Origin: Clostridiales bacterium COT073_COT-073
GTDB taxonomy: Bacteria; Bacillota; Clostridia; Lachnospirales; Vallitaleaceae
Assembly: GCA_003858485.1 (NCBI GenBank)
Contig: RQYD01000005.1
Location: 1-64,000 of the forward strand
DNA length: 64,000 nucleotides
Direction: 5' to 3'
A model generated the notes under the pieces. That model was not told the origin of the DNA. It saw only the letters and a program-made list of their open reading frames with translations, and ran no database searches. How positions within the stretch are numbered: position 1 is the stretch's first letter; the number at the start of each line of letters is the position of its first letter. This document shows, piece after piece, positions 43,957 to 53,309 of this stretch. The translations under genes and the position numbers were made by a program.

Positions 43957-45621
43957 ATGGAAACGAAAATGTTTTGTTATCAATGTCAGGAAACGGCAAA
44001 AGGGATTGGCTGTACAATGGCCGGGGTCTGCGGAAAGTCACCGGAAGTGGCAGCTATGCAGGATTTATTGGTATTTGTAACCAAAAGCTTATCGGCAGTG
44101 ACCACTCAGCTTAGAAAAGAAGGAAAGAGCATTTCCGCAGGAGTCAATCATTTGGCAACGCTTAATTTATTTATTACAATCACCAATGCCAATTTTGATG
44201 AAGAAGCGATTATTAAAAGGATCAAAGAAACGTTAAAAGTAAAAGAAGAACTATTAAATCAGGTAATAGATAAAGCGGCCTTACCGGAAGCTGCCTTTTG
44301 GAATGAATCAGAGGAAGTTTTTGCGCAAAAGGCGAAAGTGGTCGGGGTACTGGCAACCGAAAATGAGGATATGCGCAGTCTCAGGGAACTGATCATTTAT
44401 GGATTAAAAGGCTTGTCTGCTTATTCCAAGCATGCCAATGCACTGCTTTACGATAATGAAGAAGTGGATGCATTTTTGCAGGAAGCTTTAAATGCAACTT
44501 TAAATGATGATTTGACAGTTGATGAACTGGTTGCCCTGACTTTAAAAACAGGAGAATATGGTGTTCATGGAATGGCTCTTTTGGATAAGGCCAATACGGA
44601 AACCTACGGAAATCCGGAAATTACCAAAGTAAATGTCGGAGTGGGTAATCGGCCCGGTATCCTGATTTCCGGCCATGATTTGCGTGATATGGAAATGCTG
44701 CTGAAGCAAACCGAAGGCACAGGCATAGATGTTTATACTCACTCAGAAATGCTGCCAGCTCACTACTACCCGGCCTTTAAAAAATATCCACACTTTGTGG
44801 GAAATTACGGTAATGCCTGGTGGAAGCAAAAAGAAGAATTTGAAAGCTTTAACGGACCAATTTTGATGACCACCAACTGTATTGTGCCGCCCAAAGAAAG
44901 TTATAGGGATCGTTTATTTACCACCGGATCAGCCGGATACCCGGGCTGTAAGCATATTCCGGGTGATATTGGCGAAGAAAAAGACTTTTCGGAAATTATT
45001 GAACTGGCCAAAACTTGTCCGGCACCGGTCGAGATCGAGCAGGGAGAAATCATTGGCGGATTTGCCCATAATCAGGTGTTGGCCCTGGCCGATAAAGTAG
45101 TGGAAGCGGTTCAAACCGGAGCGATCAAAAAATTTATCGTGATGGGAGGATGCGACGGACGCTCAAAAAAGAGAAATTATTATACTGATTTTGCACAGGC
45201 ATTGCCCAAAGATACCGTGATTTTAACGGCTGGCTGTGCGAAATATAAATATAATAAATTAGAGCTTGGTGATATTGGCGGGATTCCAAGAGTACTGGAT
45301 GCCGGACAGTGCAATGACTCTTATTCATTGGCGGTAATTGCTTTGAAATTAAAAGAGGTGTTTGGACTTGAAGACATCAATGACCTGCCGATTATTTATA
45401 ATATTGCCTGGTATGAACAAAAAGCAGTTATCGTATTATTAGCACTGCTTTACTTGGGAGTGAAAAATATTCACTTGGGACCAACACTGCCCGGCTTCTT
45501 ATCGGCCAATGTTGCCAAAGTTCTGGTGGAAAACTTTGGCATTGCCGGAATCGGTACAGTGGAGGAAGATATTGAGCTGTTTTTTGGGAATGATGCAGAT
45601 GGAGAGAAAACAGCAGAGTAA
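43957..45621 (+). CDS. hcp: Hybrid-cluster protein (hydroxylamine reductase)
   Basis: A 554-residue cytoplasmic Fe-S protein that reduces hydroxylamine or nitric oxide in anaerobes. The N-terminal cysteines follow the C-X2-C-X8-C-X5-C spacing in MFCYQCQ...[10 protein letters not shown], typical of the strict-anaerobe class with a [4Fe-4S] cluster. Later ligands of the hybrid cluster are seen around [29 protein letters not shown] and [10 protein letters not shown]. Start ATG 43957 follows AAGGAGGA; a longer frame from 43876 lacks a ribosome site. It is likely controlled by the divergent Crp/Fnr regulator. No hcr reductase gene is adjacent. Confidence 0.95.
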   Translation: METKMFCYQCQETAKGIGCTMAGVCGKSPEVAAMQDLLVFVTKSLSAVTTQLRKEGKSISAGVNHLATLNLFITITNANFDEEAIIKRIKETLKVKEELLNQVIDKAALPEAAFWNESEEVFAQKAKVVGVLATENEDMRSLRELIIYGLKGLSAYSKHANALLYDNEEVDAFLQEALNATLNDDLTVDELVALTLKTGEYGVHGMALLDKANTETYGNPEITKVNVGVGNRPGILISGHDLRDMEMLLKQTEGTGIDVYTHSEMLPAHYYPAFKKYPHFVGNYGNAWWKQKEEFESFNGPILMTTNCIVPPKESYRDRLFTTGSAGYPGCKHIPGDIGEEKDFSEIIELAKTCPAPVEIEQGEIIGGFAHNQVLALADKVVEAVQTGAIKKFIVMGGCDGRSKKRNYYTDFAQALPKDTVILTAGCAKYKYNKLELGDIGGIPRVLDAGQCNDSYSLAVIALKLKEVFGLEDINDLPIIYNIAWYEQKAVIVLLALLYLGVKNIHLGPTLPGFLSANVAKVLVENFGIAGIGTVEEDIELFFGNDADGEKTAE

Positions 45622-45630
45622 AGTTGCTCA

Positions 45631-45786
45631 TTCGTAAGATGGCTTGCGGTTACCCCCTGCTTTCGCAACTTACTTCGTAAGATGGCTTTCGCAGCACATG
45701 CCTTTCGCCACTTACTTCGTAAGATGGTTTGCGGTTACCTCCTGCTTTCGCAACTTACTTCGTAAGATGGCTTGCGGTTACACACC
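45631..45786. repeat. 42-43 bp tandem repeat, four copies
   Basis: Units contain the hairpin CTTACTTCGTAAG followed by ATGGCTTGCGGTTAC or a variant and CCTGCTTTCGCAA. Cores end at 45638, 45681, 45723 and 45766, a period of 42-43 bases. Similar units occur at 371-383, 48592-48654 and, inverted, at about 51270-51322. It is noncoding; it follows the hcp stop directly. Confidence 0.75.
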
Positions 45787-45828
45787 TAAAAAAGACTGTT
45801 CCAGAGAACGTGGGAAAGTTGAGTAAAT
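45787..45828. repeat. Family B right-end half
   Basis: AAAAAAGACTGTTCC, then GTGGGAAAGTTGAGTAA, match the right end of family B repeats. No convincing left end is seen, so the tandem units may have expanded inside or replaced it. Confidence 0.5.
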
Positions 45829-46102
45829 TACCTATATAGATCCTTACCCCCTTTACACTATAAAACCTGTAATAGCCAAAAAGCAGAGCCGCTGTCGTAA
45901 CATAGCAGTAGCTTTGCTTTTTGACATGATCTAGAAAAATGCCGGAATAGCATGAATGATTTTAGGATTGATTTTTAAAGGAAAAGCAGGTATACTTGGC
46001 ACATATCAATGGCAAATGTCATCAGTTTTTCAGGATAAGCAGTGATCATTAGAGCTTATTTAAAAAAATATGGCGAAAGAAAGTTAAAGGAGTAAGGAAG
46101 TA
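45829..46102. other. Intergenic region before GH31 gene
   Basis: No gene seen. A hairpin-like AAAAAGCAGAGC/GCTTTGCTTTTT pair (about 45878-45922) may terminate hcp transcription. The GH31 ribosome site is a weak AAAGGAGTAAGG. Confidence 0.4.
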
Positions 46103-48331
46103 ATGACTTTAAAGCATCAAGCATTTAATGGAAAAATATTAGAATTAAAAAGGAATGATGAGATCATCAAAGTAGAGGCCATCAGCTCGACAGCCCTGCA
46201 TATCTATTCGGAAAAAGCCGAAAATTTTCCCTCTTATGCAGTCGAGGTCCAGCCGGAAATAATTGATTTAACAGAAAGTGAGGATAAGCAGGGCAGGCTT
46301 TATCATACCGGACAAATAGGTTTTTGTTTGCGGGAGGATGGCAGTTTTGTTTTAATGGATGCCGGTAATCAAGTGATTTGTGCCCAGTATACCGGCGCAA
46401 GAAAACATAAAGATGCCTTAAGTGATGATTTTTTCAAGCTCTTAGCCAGTGAGGGCCATGCCACTGAGGCGGAAGCAAAAAAGGCAGAAGTGGAAATTGC
46501 CTTTGCCCTGGAGGAAAATGACTGTATTTATGGACTGGGCGATAAGACCGGATTTTTAAATAAGCGGGGCTATGAGTATGAGATGTGGAATACTGATGAC
46601 CCATCGCCGCAGATGGATAATTTTAAGGCACTTTATAAAAGTATTCCCTTTATGATGGTCTTAAAAGAAAATATGGCTTATGGTTTGTTTTTTGATAATC
46701 ATTATAAAAGCTATTTTGATTTAGGCAAACGTCAGGCTGATTGTTTTGCTTATGAGGCCGAGGGCGGGGCGCTGGATTTTTACTTTTTTGCCGGCCAGGA
46801 CTTAAAAGAAGTATTAAAGCAATATACCGATTTAACCGGTAAAACGCCGCTGCCACAGCTATGGACCCTGGGTTATCATCAATCGCGCTGGGGTTACCGC
46901 CTGGAAAGTGAAATCAGGGAAATTGCCGAAAATATGAGAAAGCATGATCTGCCCTGTGATGCTATTCATTTGGATATTGATTATATGGAGGGTTACCGGG
47001 TCTTTACCTGGAATGAAAAACGCTATCAGGATCCGGAAAAAACATTAAAAGATTTAAAAGAAATGGGGATTAAAGCCATTACCATTATTGATCCGGGCGT
47101 TAAAGTCGATGCCGGCTACCAAGTTTATGATGAGGGACTGGCCAAAGGATATTTTGCCACCGATAAAAATAATTTGACTTATGTCAATCAAGTCTGGCCG
47201 GGGGATTCGGTCTATCCTGACTTTGGCCGAAGGCAAGTCAGACAGTGGTGGGGCGATCAGCATCAGTTTTTACTAAATAAAGGTGTAGCCGGGGTGTGGA
47301 ATGATATGAATGAACCGGCCAGCTTTCAAGGGCCGCTGCCGGATGATGTGGTATTTTATGATGGGGAAAAGCCATCCACCCATAAAGCCATGCATAATGT
47401 CTATGGCCATAATATGTCAAAAGCAACTTTTGAGGGATTAAAGAAATTATCAAAGGAACGGCCTTTTGTGATCACCAGAGCCTGTTATGCCGGCAGCCAA
47501 AAGTATACCACGGTTTGGACCGGTGACAATCACAGTATTTGGGCACATCTGCAAATGGCGATCCCGCAGCTGTGCAATTTGGGCTTAAGCGGCTTTGGCT
47601 TTGCCGGAACGGATGTGGGCGGATTTGGCAGTGATGCAACGCCGGAACTGCTGGCCAGATGGTATCAGGTTGGCTGCTTTAGTCCACTGTTTCGCAACCA
47701 TAGCGCTCTTGGTACCAGAGATCAGGAACCATGGCAGTTTGATCAAAGAACTTTGGATATTGCCCGTAAATATATGAAACTACGCTATGAGTTGCTGCCC
47801 TATATTTATGATAATTTTTATCAAGGCATGCAAAGTGGGCTGCCGGTGATGCGGCCGCTGGTTTTGAATTATCCTTTTGATCAGGAAGTCAGAGAAAAAA
47901 ATGACCAATTTATGCTGGGTGAAAATATATTGGTGGCACCGGTGGTCGAGCAGGGAGTCAGCCGCAAACTGGTTTATTTGCCGGAAGGAGAATGGATCTG
48001 TTACTGGAGTCATAAAAAATATGGTGCAGGTTATCATATTGTTCCAGCACCGCTGGATATTTGTCCGATCTTTATTAAAAGCGGCAGTATTTTACCCAAA
48101 TATCCGGTACGTTTGTCAGTCGATAAACATAAAGATGATTGTTTGATTTTGGAAATCTACGGTGATCAGGCGGAATACCTTCATTATCAGGATAATGGCT
48201 GTGATTATGCCTATGAAAAGGGAGAATATAATTTGTATCATTTTCGTTATGCTGAGGGCAAGTTGATTACAGAAATGAAACAGCAAGGATATAAAAAATA
48301 TCAGGACATTAAAATTGAAGTGAAAAGATGA
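46103..48331 (+). CDS. GH31 family alpha-glucosidase
   Basis: A 742-residue cytoplasmic glycosidase (no signal peptide). An N-terminal beta domain of about 250 residues precedes the barrel. The nucleophile Asp lies in GVWNDMNEPASF near residue 400 and the acid/base Asp in WTGDNHSIW near residue 472; HLDIDYMEGYRVFTW is the usual substrate-binding segment. The expected activity is release of glucose from alpha-glucosides such as maltose or isomaltose. It stands alone between hcp and a convergent regulator gene. Confidence 0.92.
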   Translation: MTLKHQAFNGKILELKRNDEIIKVEAISSTALHIYSEKAENFPSYAVEVQPEIIDLTESEDKQGRLYHTGQIGFCLREDGSFVLMDAGNQVICAQYTGARKHKDALSDDFFKLLASEGHATEAEAKKAEVEIAFALEENDCIYGLGDKTGFLNKRGYEYEMWNTDDPSPQMDNFKALYKSIPFMMVLKENMAYGLFFDNHYKSYFDLGKRQADCFAYEAEGGALDFYFFAGQDLKEVLKQYTDLTGKTPLPQLWTLGYHQSRWGYRLESEIREIAENMRKHDLPCDAIHLDIDYMEGYRVFTWNEKRYQDPEKTLKDLKEMGIKAITIIDPGVKVDAGYQVYDEGLAKGYFATDKNNLTYVNQVWPGDSVYPDFGRRQVRQWWGDQHQFLLNKGVAGVWNDMNEPASFQGPLPDDVVFYDGEKPSTHKAMHNVYGHNMSKATFEGLKKLSKERPFVITRACYAGSQKYTTVWTGDNHSIWAHLQMAIPQLCNLGLSGFGFAGTDVGGFGSDATPELLARWYQVGCFSPLFRNHSALGTRDQEPWQFDQRTLDIARKYMKLRYELLPYIYDNFYQGMQSGLPVMRPLVLNYPFDQEVREKNDQFMLGENILVAPVVEQGVSRKLVYLPEGEWICYWSHKKYGAGYHIVPAPLDICPIFIKSGSILPKYPVRLSVDKHKDDCLILEIYGDQAEYLHYQDNGCDYAYEKGEYNLYHFRYAEGKLITEMKQQGYKKYQDIKIEVKR

Positions 48332-48339
48332 TAAAAAAC

Positions 48340-48426
48340 GGAGCTGTTGCCAAATGCAGATTTCACGCAGGATAGGGTTAAACTACAATCATGTCTTGCG
48401 TAAAGATCTTAAAATGCAATAGCTCC
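48340..48426. repeat. Family A palindromic repeat, copy 3
   Basis: GGAGCTGTTGCCAAATGCAG and the inverted end CTTAAAATGCAATAGCTCC enclose ACGCAGGATA/TCTTGCGT words. It lies directly after the GH31 stop and probably doubles as its terminator. Confidence 0.65.
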
Positions 48427-48683
48427 GTTGATTATTTATAAAATGTTGCCGGAGTTTTGCCGCAGTCCTCCGGCAATTCGCAAGCGAATTGCTCACGAGG
48501 ACATCGGATTATGCTTTGCAAAACCGATTGTTTGACGGTGAAGCATCGCAAAATGTAAATGATCGCTTCGGATTTGCTTCCGTTTTCACCACTTACTGTG
48601 TAAGATGGCTTTCACAGCATATGTATTTTCTCTTTTCGCCACTTGTTTCGCAAGATGGCTTTTGACGCATACGCTGACATATT
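48427..48683. repeat. Repeat-rich intergenic region with 42-bp-type units
   Basis: Contains hairpin cores CTTACTGTGTAAG (48592-48604) and CTTGTTTCGCAAG (48642-48654), each followed by ATGGCTTT. The second shows a compensated A-T to G-C pair change. A further inverted pair, CCGGCAATTCGC/GCGAATTG with CTCCGG, lies near 48470. No gene. Confidence 0.6.
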
Positions 48684-50912
48684 TTAAGCTAAAATGTTAC
48701 CATATATTTCGGTAATGACTTTATTTCGACCACTTTCTTTAGCGCGGTATAAACAATCATCAGCTAATTTCATAATATCGGATTTTTGTGAATGATCAAT
48801 ATTTTGGGCAATGACCACACCGATACTGACAGTCATTCTTTGTCGGGATACAGTTTTATGCTCAATATTTAAGTTATAAATATCCTGACGGATTTTATCA
48901 GCCAGTTGCTCGCTTTCTTCCGGACTAAGCCCGATACAGGCTCCGATAAATTCTTCGCCACCAAAACGGGCAGATAAGCCCTCAACCGTATCTAAATTTT
49001 TCTGAAAAACAGTGGCGGTTTTTTTTAGGGCTTCATCACCTTGTAAGTGACCATAGGTATCATTAAACTGCTTAAAATTATCAATGTCCAACATAAATAC
49101 AGAAATCGTTGTCTTTTTGGTATTAGCTGTATCAATCAATTCCAGAAGTTTTACATCAAAATCACGCCGATTGCTGACTTGAGTTAAACCGTCAATGGAC
49201 GACATTCTTTCCAGACGATAATTGGCATCTTTTAATTCAAGCTGGGTTTTTAAATGGGATTGAATTTCCTTTTGCAAAGTCCAGGAATGGATGGCGTTAT
49301 TCAGGGCAATTGATAAATAAGGCGACAGTTCACTTAAAAATTCCAGATGCTTAGAGGTATAAATATGCGGCTGTTCGGACTGGATCGAGCAAAGGCCGAT
49401 AATGGTGTCACCGACACTTAATGGCATGTAAATTGCCGATTCCATGGTTGTGCCTGCCTGCATGGCTTTTCGACTTTGAAAAAAGCGAAGATAATCTTTA
49501 TCAACGGTGGATATAATTTTATTTTTATGATAACATTCGGCAAACATACTGTTATTATCATTAAGATTCCAATAAATTTCCGGCTGCAAAATATCATATT
49601 CATAGTAAGCAACCGTGCGCATCCGTTCCAGTTCCGGCTCAACGACCATTAAGATGAAACTGGACATGGGAACATTGTTTTTCAGGTTATTGTAAATGGA
49701 ATCAATGACTTCGCTTAAATTTAGAGAAGAAGTCATTTTCTTACCCAATTCATTGATCATTTCAATTTGCGAATAGGCTTCCTGGAGTAGATTTTTATGA
49801 TGAACAGCTTCAGCCGCAATTAGCTTTAACTCGATGTTTTTGGATAGCACCTCATCAATGTTTGCGCTGTTATCAATTAAATCTTCAACAATATAAAGGG
49901 CCTGACATTGCCGCATCCGAATATTTTCGGTATCTTGTTCCAGCAGACGAATATATTTATCACTGATTTGTTCAAAATGCTCTTGATCATTGATGCTTTT
50001 ATAATATTTTCGGATTTGTTTATATACAGGAACATTTGCCCAGGCCCGATCAGAATAATATAAGGATTCCATTGATAGAATTTCATCCAAATAAAAACTT
50101 TGATCTAATTGAAATTGATCACATAATTCAATATAGTGTCCTAATAATACAAAACGATAGATTAAATTTTTTTCATCAATAAATGACTTGGATTTAAAAT
50201 AATGATCAGATGCTTTCTGATAATCGCCAATGTAAAAAAAGTAGTGCATAAGTGCCGCATAATAAGAATGCTTGGTTGCCTGATCAGCATTTTCAGGCGA
50301 TAATTGCCGGATTTTATGCAGAAGCACCGGCCCTTCTGCTAATTTATTCATTTTGCCAAGGATGGAAATTAAATTACTTAAATATAAAATCATTTTGGAA
50401 TGATATCTTGGCTGATCTGGACCGCTTATTTCCAGAGCATTGACAGCACGGTTAAGATACTTATAAGCTTTTTCATATTCATGGAAATTTAAGTAAAGAA
50501 TAGCAATGTTATTATAGGCAAGTGAAGTCATGGCAACTAAGTCATGCTTTTTTTCATTTTTTATGACATTATGATAACATTCCAGGCCACGCTCATACAT
50601 GCCTAAACTGACATAGGCGGCACCCAGCAAATTCCAGTTTGTGGAAACCAGCTGCCACATTTCTAAGGCTGAAGTTTTTTCAATTAATTCAGTACATATA
50701 GGAATTATTTTGGAATATTCACCGGAAATGCTAAGAATAACGGCATCCGTCGTTTCTACTGACATCCGGAATTCAAAGTCAGCCTGATAACGCGGATTTT
50801 TTTTCAACTCTTCAATAAGTATTTGGCCGGAGGATATATCAGCCATAGCATCGGAGATGAGATGGTGATAAAGTTCGCCTGCATTCATGGTAATGTATTT
50901 GGTTATATCCAT
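48684..50912 (-). CDS. TPR-GAF-GGDEF diguanylate cyclase
   Basis: A 742-residue cytoplasmic signalling protein. The first 370 residues are TPR-like helical repeats (for example SLGMYERGLECYHN), followed by a coiled segment, a GAF-like domain (about 400-555, with LNLSEVIDSIYNNLK) and a C-terminal GGDEF domain (about 575-740) with the active motif ARFGGEEF near residue 650. The RxxD inhibitory site five residues before GGEEF is absent, so product inhibition is not expected. It should make cyclic di-GMP. Start ATG 50912 follows AGGAGTAAAC. It stands alone. Confidence 0.88.
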   Translation of the reverse strand: MDITKYITMNAGELYHHLISDAMADISSGQILIEELKKNPRYQADFEFRMSVETTDAVILSISGEYSKIIPICTELIEKTSALEMWQLVSTNWNLLGAAYVSLGMYERGLECYHNVIKNEKKHDLVAMTSLAYNNIAILYLNFHEYEKAYKYLNRAVNALEISGPDQPRYHSKMILYLSNLISILGKMNKLAEGPVLLHKIRQLSPENADQATKHSYYAALMHYFFYIGDYQKASDHYFKSKSFIDEKNLIYRFVLLGHYIELCDQFQLDQSFYLDEILSMESLYYSDRAWANVPVYKQIRKYYKSINDQEHFEQISDKYIRLLEQDTENIRMRQCQALYIVEDLIDNSANIDEVLSKNIELKLIAAEAVHHKNLLQEAYSQIEMINELGKKMTSSLNLSEVIDSIYNNLKNNVPMSSFILMVVEPELERMRTVAYYEYDILQPEIYWNLNDNNSMFAECYHKNKIISTVDKDYLRFFQSRKAMQAGTTMESAIYMPLSVGDTIIGLCSIQSEQPHIYTSKHLEFLSELSPYLSIALNNAIHSWTLQKEIQSHLKTQLELKDANYRLERMSSIDGLTQVSNRRDFDVKLLELIDTANTKKTTISVFMLDIDNFKQFNDTYGHLQGDEALKKTATVFQKNLDTVEGLSARFGGEEFIGACIGLSPEESEQLADKIRQDIYNLNIEHKTVSRQRMTVSIGVVIAQNIDHSQKSDIMKLADDCLYRAKESGRNKVITEIYGNILA

Positions 50913-51186
50913 CTTAGTTTACTCCTACTGTTTGTTGCAGCTCTTTTTGATATAGTTTATTTTAATATTCAATTAAAATATCGTCAACTTTTTTTAAAAA
51001 ATTAGCAAGTAATTTGAAAAGAAAAAAGAGCAGAATTAGAGCTGACTGGAAGAAAATAAAGATGAATGATATGAGTTGAAGAATATAAATATTAAATAAA
51101 AAAATAGGGCTGAAATTTATAGAATTTTATAAGTAAAGGGCGACTTTCGTTATAAAATCTGCTAAAATAAATAGTAGGATATGTGA
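50913..51186. other. Intergenic region upstream of the diguanylate cyclase
   Basis: Very A+T-rich, no gene seen. Presumably holds the minus-strand promoter of the cyclase gene, but I cannot pick a convincing pair of boxes. Confidence 0.4.
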
Positions 51187-51460
51187 TTAGCTTAACTTTC
51201 CCATATTTTCTGGAACAGTCTTTTTACCCATTCGTCAGAAAAACGACTTTTTTTGACAGGTGTGTACTGCGAAAGCAACTTTGCAAAGTAAATTGCGAAA
51301 GTCAGGTGTGTAACTGTAAGTCAGCTCGCATGCCATGTAGAATGCGAAGCATTTCGATAGGAAGCCTTGTGCGGTAAGTGACGAACGGGAAGGGAAGAAC
51401 TATGTACCTGTTCCCGGGAACAGGATAGAGTCCAAAAAGATTATGGGGAAGCTGGGTTAT
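51187..51460. repeat. Family B palindromic repeat, copy 6 (long), with nested units
   Basis: Left TTAGCTTAACTTTCCC then GGAACAGTCTTTTT; right AAAAAGATTATGGGG then AAGCTGGGTTATAA. The centre holds inverted 42-bp-type units around 51260-51322 (TTGCGAAAGTCAGGTGTGTA) and GTTCCCGGGAAC at 51410-51421. A 64-codon frame inside is an artefact. Confidence 0.65.
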
Positions 51461-51624
51461 AAAAAATAAATCAGAGATATTAATTTAGAAAGAACGCAGC
51501 GGCCCATCAGTAAAGCTGTAAAGAAATAAAGGATGAAACAAAAGGCATTGTAGGAAGATTATATTTTTGATGTTTGACTGGTGAAAGAGCGACTGTGCTT
51601 TTAATGAAATAGGAGAGAATAAGT

Positions 51625-52491
51625 ATGAATCAACAAAATATTTATCTGAAAATGCAAAAATTAAGAGATTTAACATTTAGTGAACGTCAGGTAATAGAGT
51701 ATATTCTACGTGAACCCTTGAAGATACAGGGACTTTCCACTGTTGAACTGGGTGCTATGACATATACCAGTGCTGCTACCGTCAGTCGCCTTTGTCATAA
51801 AATTGGTTTTGACAGCTATTCCGATTTTAAGCTATGCTTAACTGCCGATTTGGGTGAATATCAGGAATTTGTATGTATTAATACTGAGCGAATACCGGTG
51901 GAATATCATGATTCGCTTAATGATGTTATGGATAAGGTGATTGGCAATAGTGCTAAGGCTTTATTTGATATAAAAAAACTGAATTCTGAGGAAAGTATTC
52001 AAAAATGCCTGGATCTGTTTTTTAAAGCAGAAAGAATTAATTTGTTCGGCAGCGGCATCTCTAATTTGATTTGTCGTGATGCAATGTTAAAGGGACTTCG
52101 GATTGGGCTGAATATTACATCACTGATCTACTACTCAGAAATGTCAATGTGTGCCCGGCTTAGCGGAGCAAAGGACCTGGGCATTATAGTTTCTTATACT
52201 GGTCATACTTCAGAAATGATAAAGCTGGCGAAAATATTAAAAACTAATAAGGTCAGTACGATTTCAATCACCCGGAATGCCCCCAATGAAATTGTTGATA
52301 ATACAGATTTGCATTTATATGTACCAAACACCGAGTCTTTTTACCGGGTGGGAGGTACGGAAAGCCGGATGAGTATGCAATGTGTCCTGGATATTTTATT
52401 TACAGCATATATCAACCATAATGACAGAGCCAAAGAAAATATTGAAAAAACTTTTATTGAAGATACCTTTAGTCAGGGCTGGAAACAGTAA
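51625..52491 (+). CDS. RpiR/MurR-family regulator with SIS domain
   Basis: A 288-residue regulator. Residues 1-77 are the RpiR helix-turn-helix (TSAATVSRLCHKIGFDSYSDF) and about 120-270 the SIS sugar-phosphate domain (INLFGSGISNLICRD, VSYTGHTSEMIKLA). It should sense a phosphorylated sugar made by the PTS systems downstream. Start ATG 51625 has AGGAGAGA upstream. It ends at a strong terminator, and the PTS genes follow from their own promoter. Confidence 0.9.
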   Translation: MNQQNIYLKMQKLRDLTFSERQVIEYILREPLKIQGLSTVELGAMTYTSAATVSRLCHKIGFDSYSDFKLCLTADLGEYQEFVCINTERIPVEYHDSLNDVMDKVIGNSAKALFDIKKLNSEESIQKCLDLFFKAERINLFGSGISNLICRDAMLKGLRIGLNITSLIYYSEMSMCARLSGAKDLGIIVSYTGHTSEMIKLAKILKTNKVSTISITRNAPNEIVDNTDLHLYVPNTESFYRVGGTESRMSMQCVLDILFTAYINHNDRAKENIEKTFIEDTFSQGWKQ

Positions 52492-52544
52492 GGGTTTGAA
52501 TGGGAATAGATTAACGATTGGCTGAGATAAAATCAAATCTCATG

Positions 52545-52598
52545 AAAATTCAGAGATAGAAAAGAGCATTTCTTTTTCAATCTCTGAATTTTTTTTTC
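52545..52598 (+). terminator. Terminator of the RpiR gene
   Basis: AAAATTCAGAGAT and ATCTCTGAATTTT flank a 22-base loop, ending in a run of nine T. Confidence 0.85.
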
Positions 52599-52615
52599 AG
52601 AAGTGGTGGGAGCCA

Positions 52616-52643
52616 TTGACGCGCCCCTGCTGAAAGATATAAT
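52616..52643 (+). promoter_or_regulatory. Promoter of the mannose-family PTS operon
   Basis: TTGACG at 52616-52621, a 16-base spacer and TATAAT at 52638-52643. Confidence 0.65.
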
Positions 52644-52650
52644 AAAAGCA

Positions 52651-52663
52651 TAAGGAATCCTTA
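52651..52663. promoter_or_regulatory. Palindromic operator at the PTS transcription start
   Basis: TAAGGAATCCTTA is a palindrome with a single central base at the predicted start of transcription, suited to repression by the adjacent RpiR regulator. Confidence 0.45.
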
Positions 52664-52719
52664 AACAATAAATTTGTATTAAATATCCAGAAAATGATGT
52701 TTCATGGATGGGAGGTTAT

Positions 52720-53223
52720 ATGATTTATATCAGAATTGATGATCGTTTAATTCATGGACAAATCGTCACCGCCTGGTGCCAAACGCTGGGCATAAATAGT
52801 ATTTTAGCAGTCGATGATGCGCTGGCTCAAAATGAGATGATGAAGTCGATTGTGACAATGGGAATTCCCAAAATATATCATCCGCAAATTGTGACTACAG
52901 AAGAAGCACTAAAATTTTGGGAGAAAGAAGAAACAACCGGAAATACTTTGTTTATTACCAGATTTGCCAGAAATCTAAAACCATTTCTTGATTTTTTGAG
53001 CAAATCGAAAGGCATCAACATTGGCAATTGTGCAAAACAAAAGCAAGAAAAATATGCCTTTCGGGGCCATGGAGTGGGAAATTTTCTAAGTTTTACCAAA
53101 GAAGATTTTGCTGTGCTGGAGCAAGCGACGGAAGGTGGATGCAGGGTTATTTTTCAACAAATGCCTAAAGATAAAGAAGTTGACTGGAAAACGATTAAAA
53201 TGCAGATGGAAGTATGTCAATAA
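52720..53223 (+). CDS. PTS EIIB, mannose/sorbose family
   Basis: A 167-residue cytoplasmic phosphocarrier. The phosphorylated histidine is H12 in IRIDDRLIHGQIVTAW. It passes phosphate from EIIA to the sugar during transport by EIIC/EIID. ATG 52720 is preferred; the ATG at 52708 is part of the sequence containing the GGGAGG ribosome site. It starts the operon EIIB-EIIC-EIID-SIS. No mannose-type EIIA gene is present in the window. Confidence 0.92.
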   Translation: MIYIRIDDRLIHGQIVTAWCQTLGINSILAVDDALAQNEMMKSIVTMGIPKIYHPQIVTTEEALKFWEKEETTGNTLFITRFARNLKPFLDFLSKSKGINIGNCAKQKQEKYAFRGHGVGNFLSFTKEDFAVLEQATEGGCRVIFQQMPKDKEVDWKTIKMQMEVCQ

Positions 53224-53309
53224 ATGACAAAAGGAAAGCGATAAAGTCCACCAGGATGACGGAAAAATTGAGTGAATGATATCAAAACCAGTAAAAAAGG
53301 AGGAGCCAT

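Noticed and set aside
45631-45786. CRISPR array
   Set aside because: The 42-43 base units are directly abutting with no unique spacers, and there are no cas genes.
51183-51377. 64-codon frame in the family B repeat
   Set aside because: It is made entirely of repeat sequence and lacks a ribosome site.
53226-53282. Further family B copy between EIIB and EIIC genes
   Set aside because: Only a loose GGAAAAATTGAGTGAAT end matches and no inverted partner is seen.
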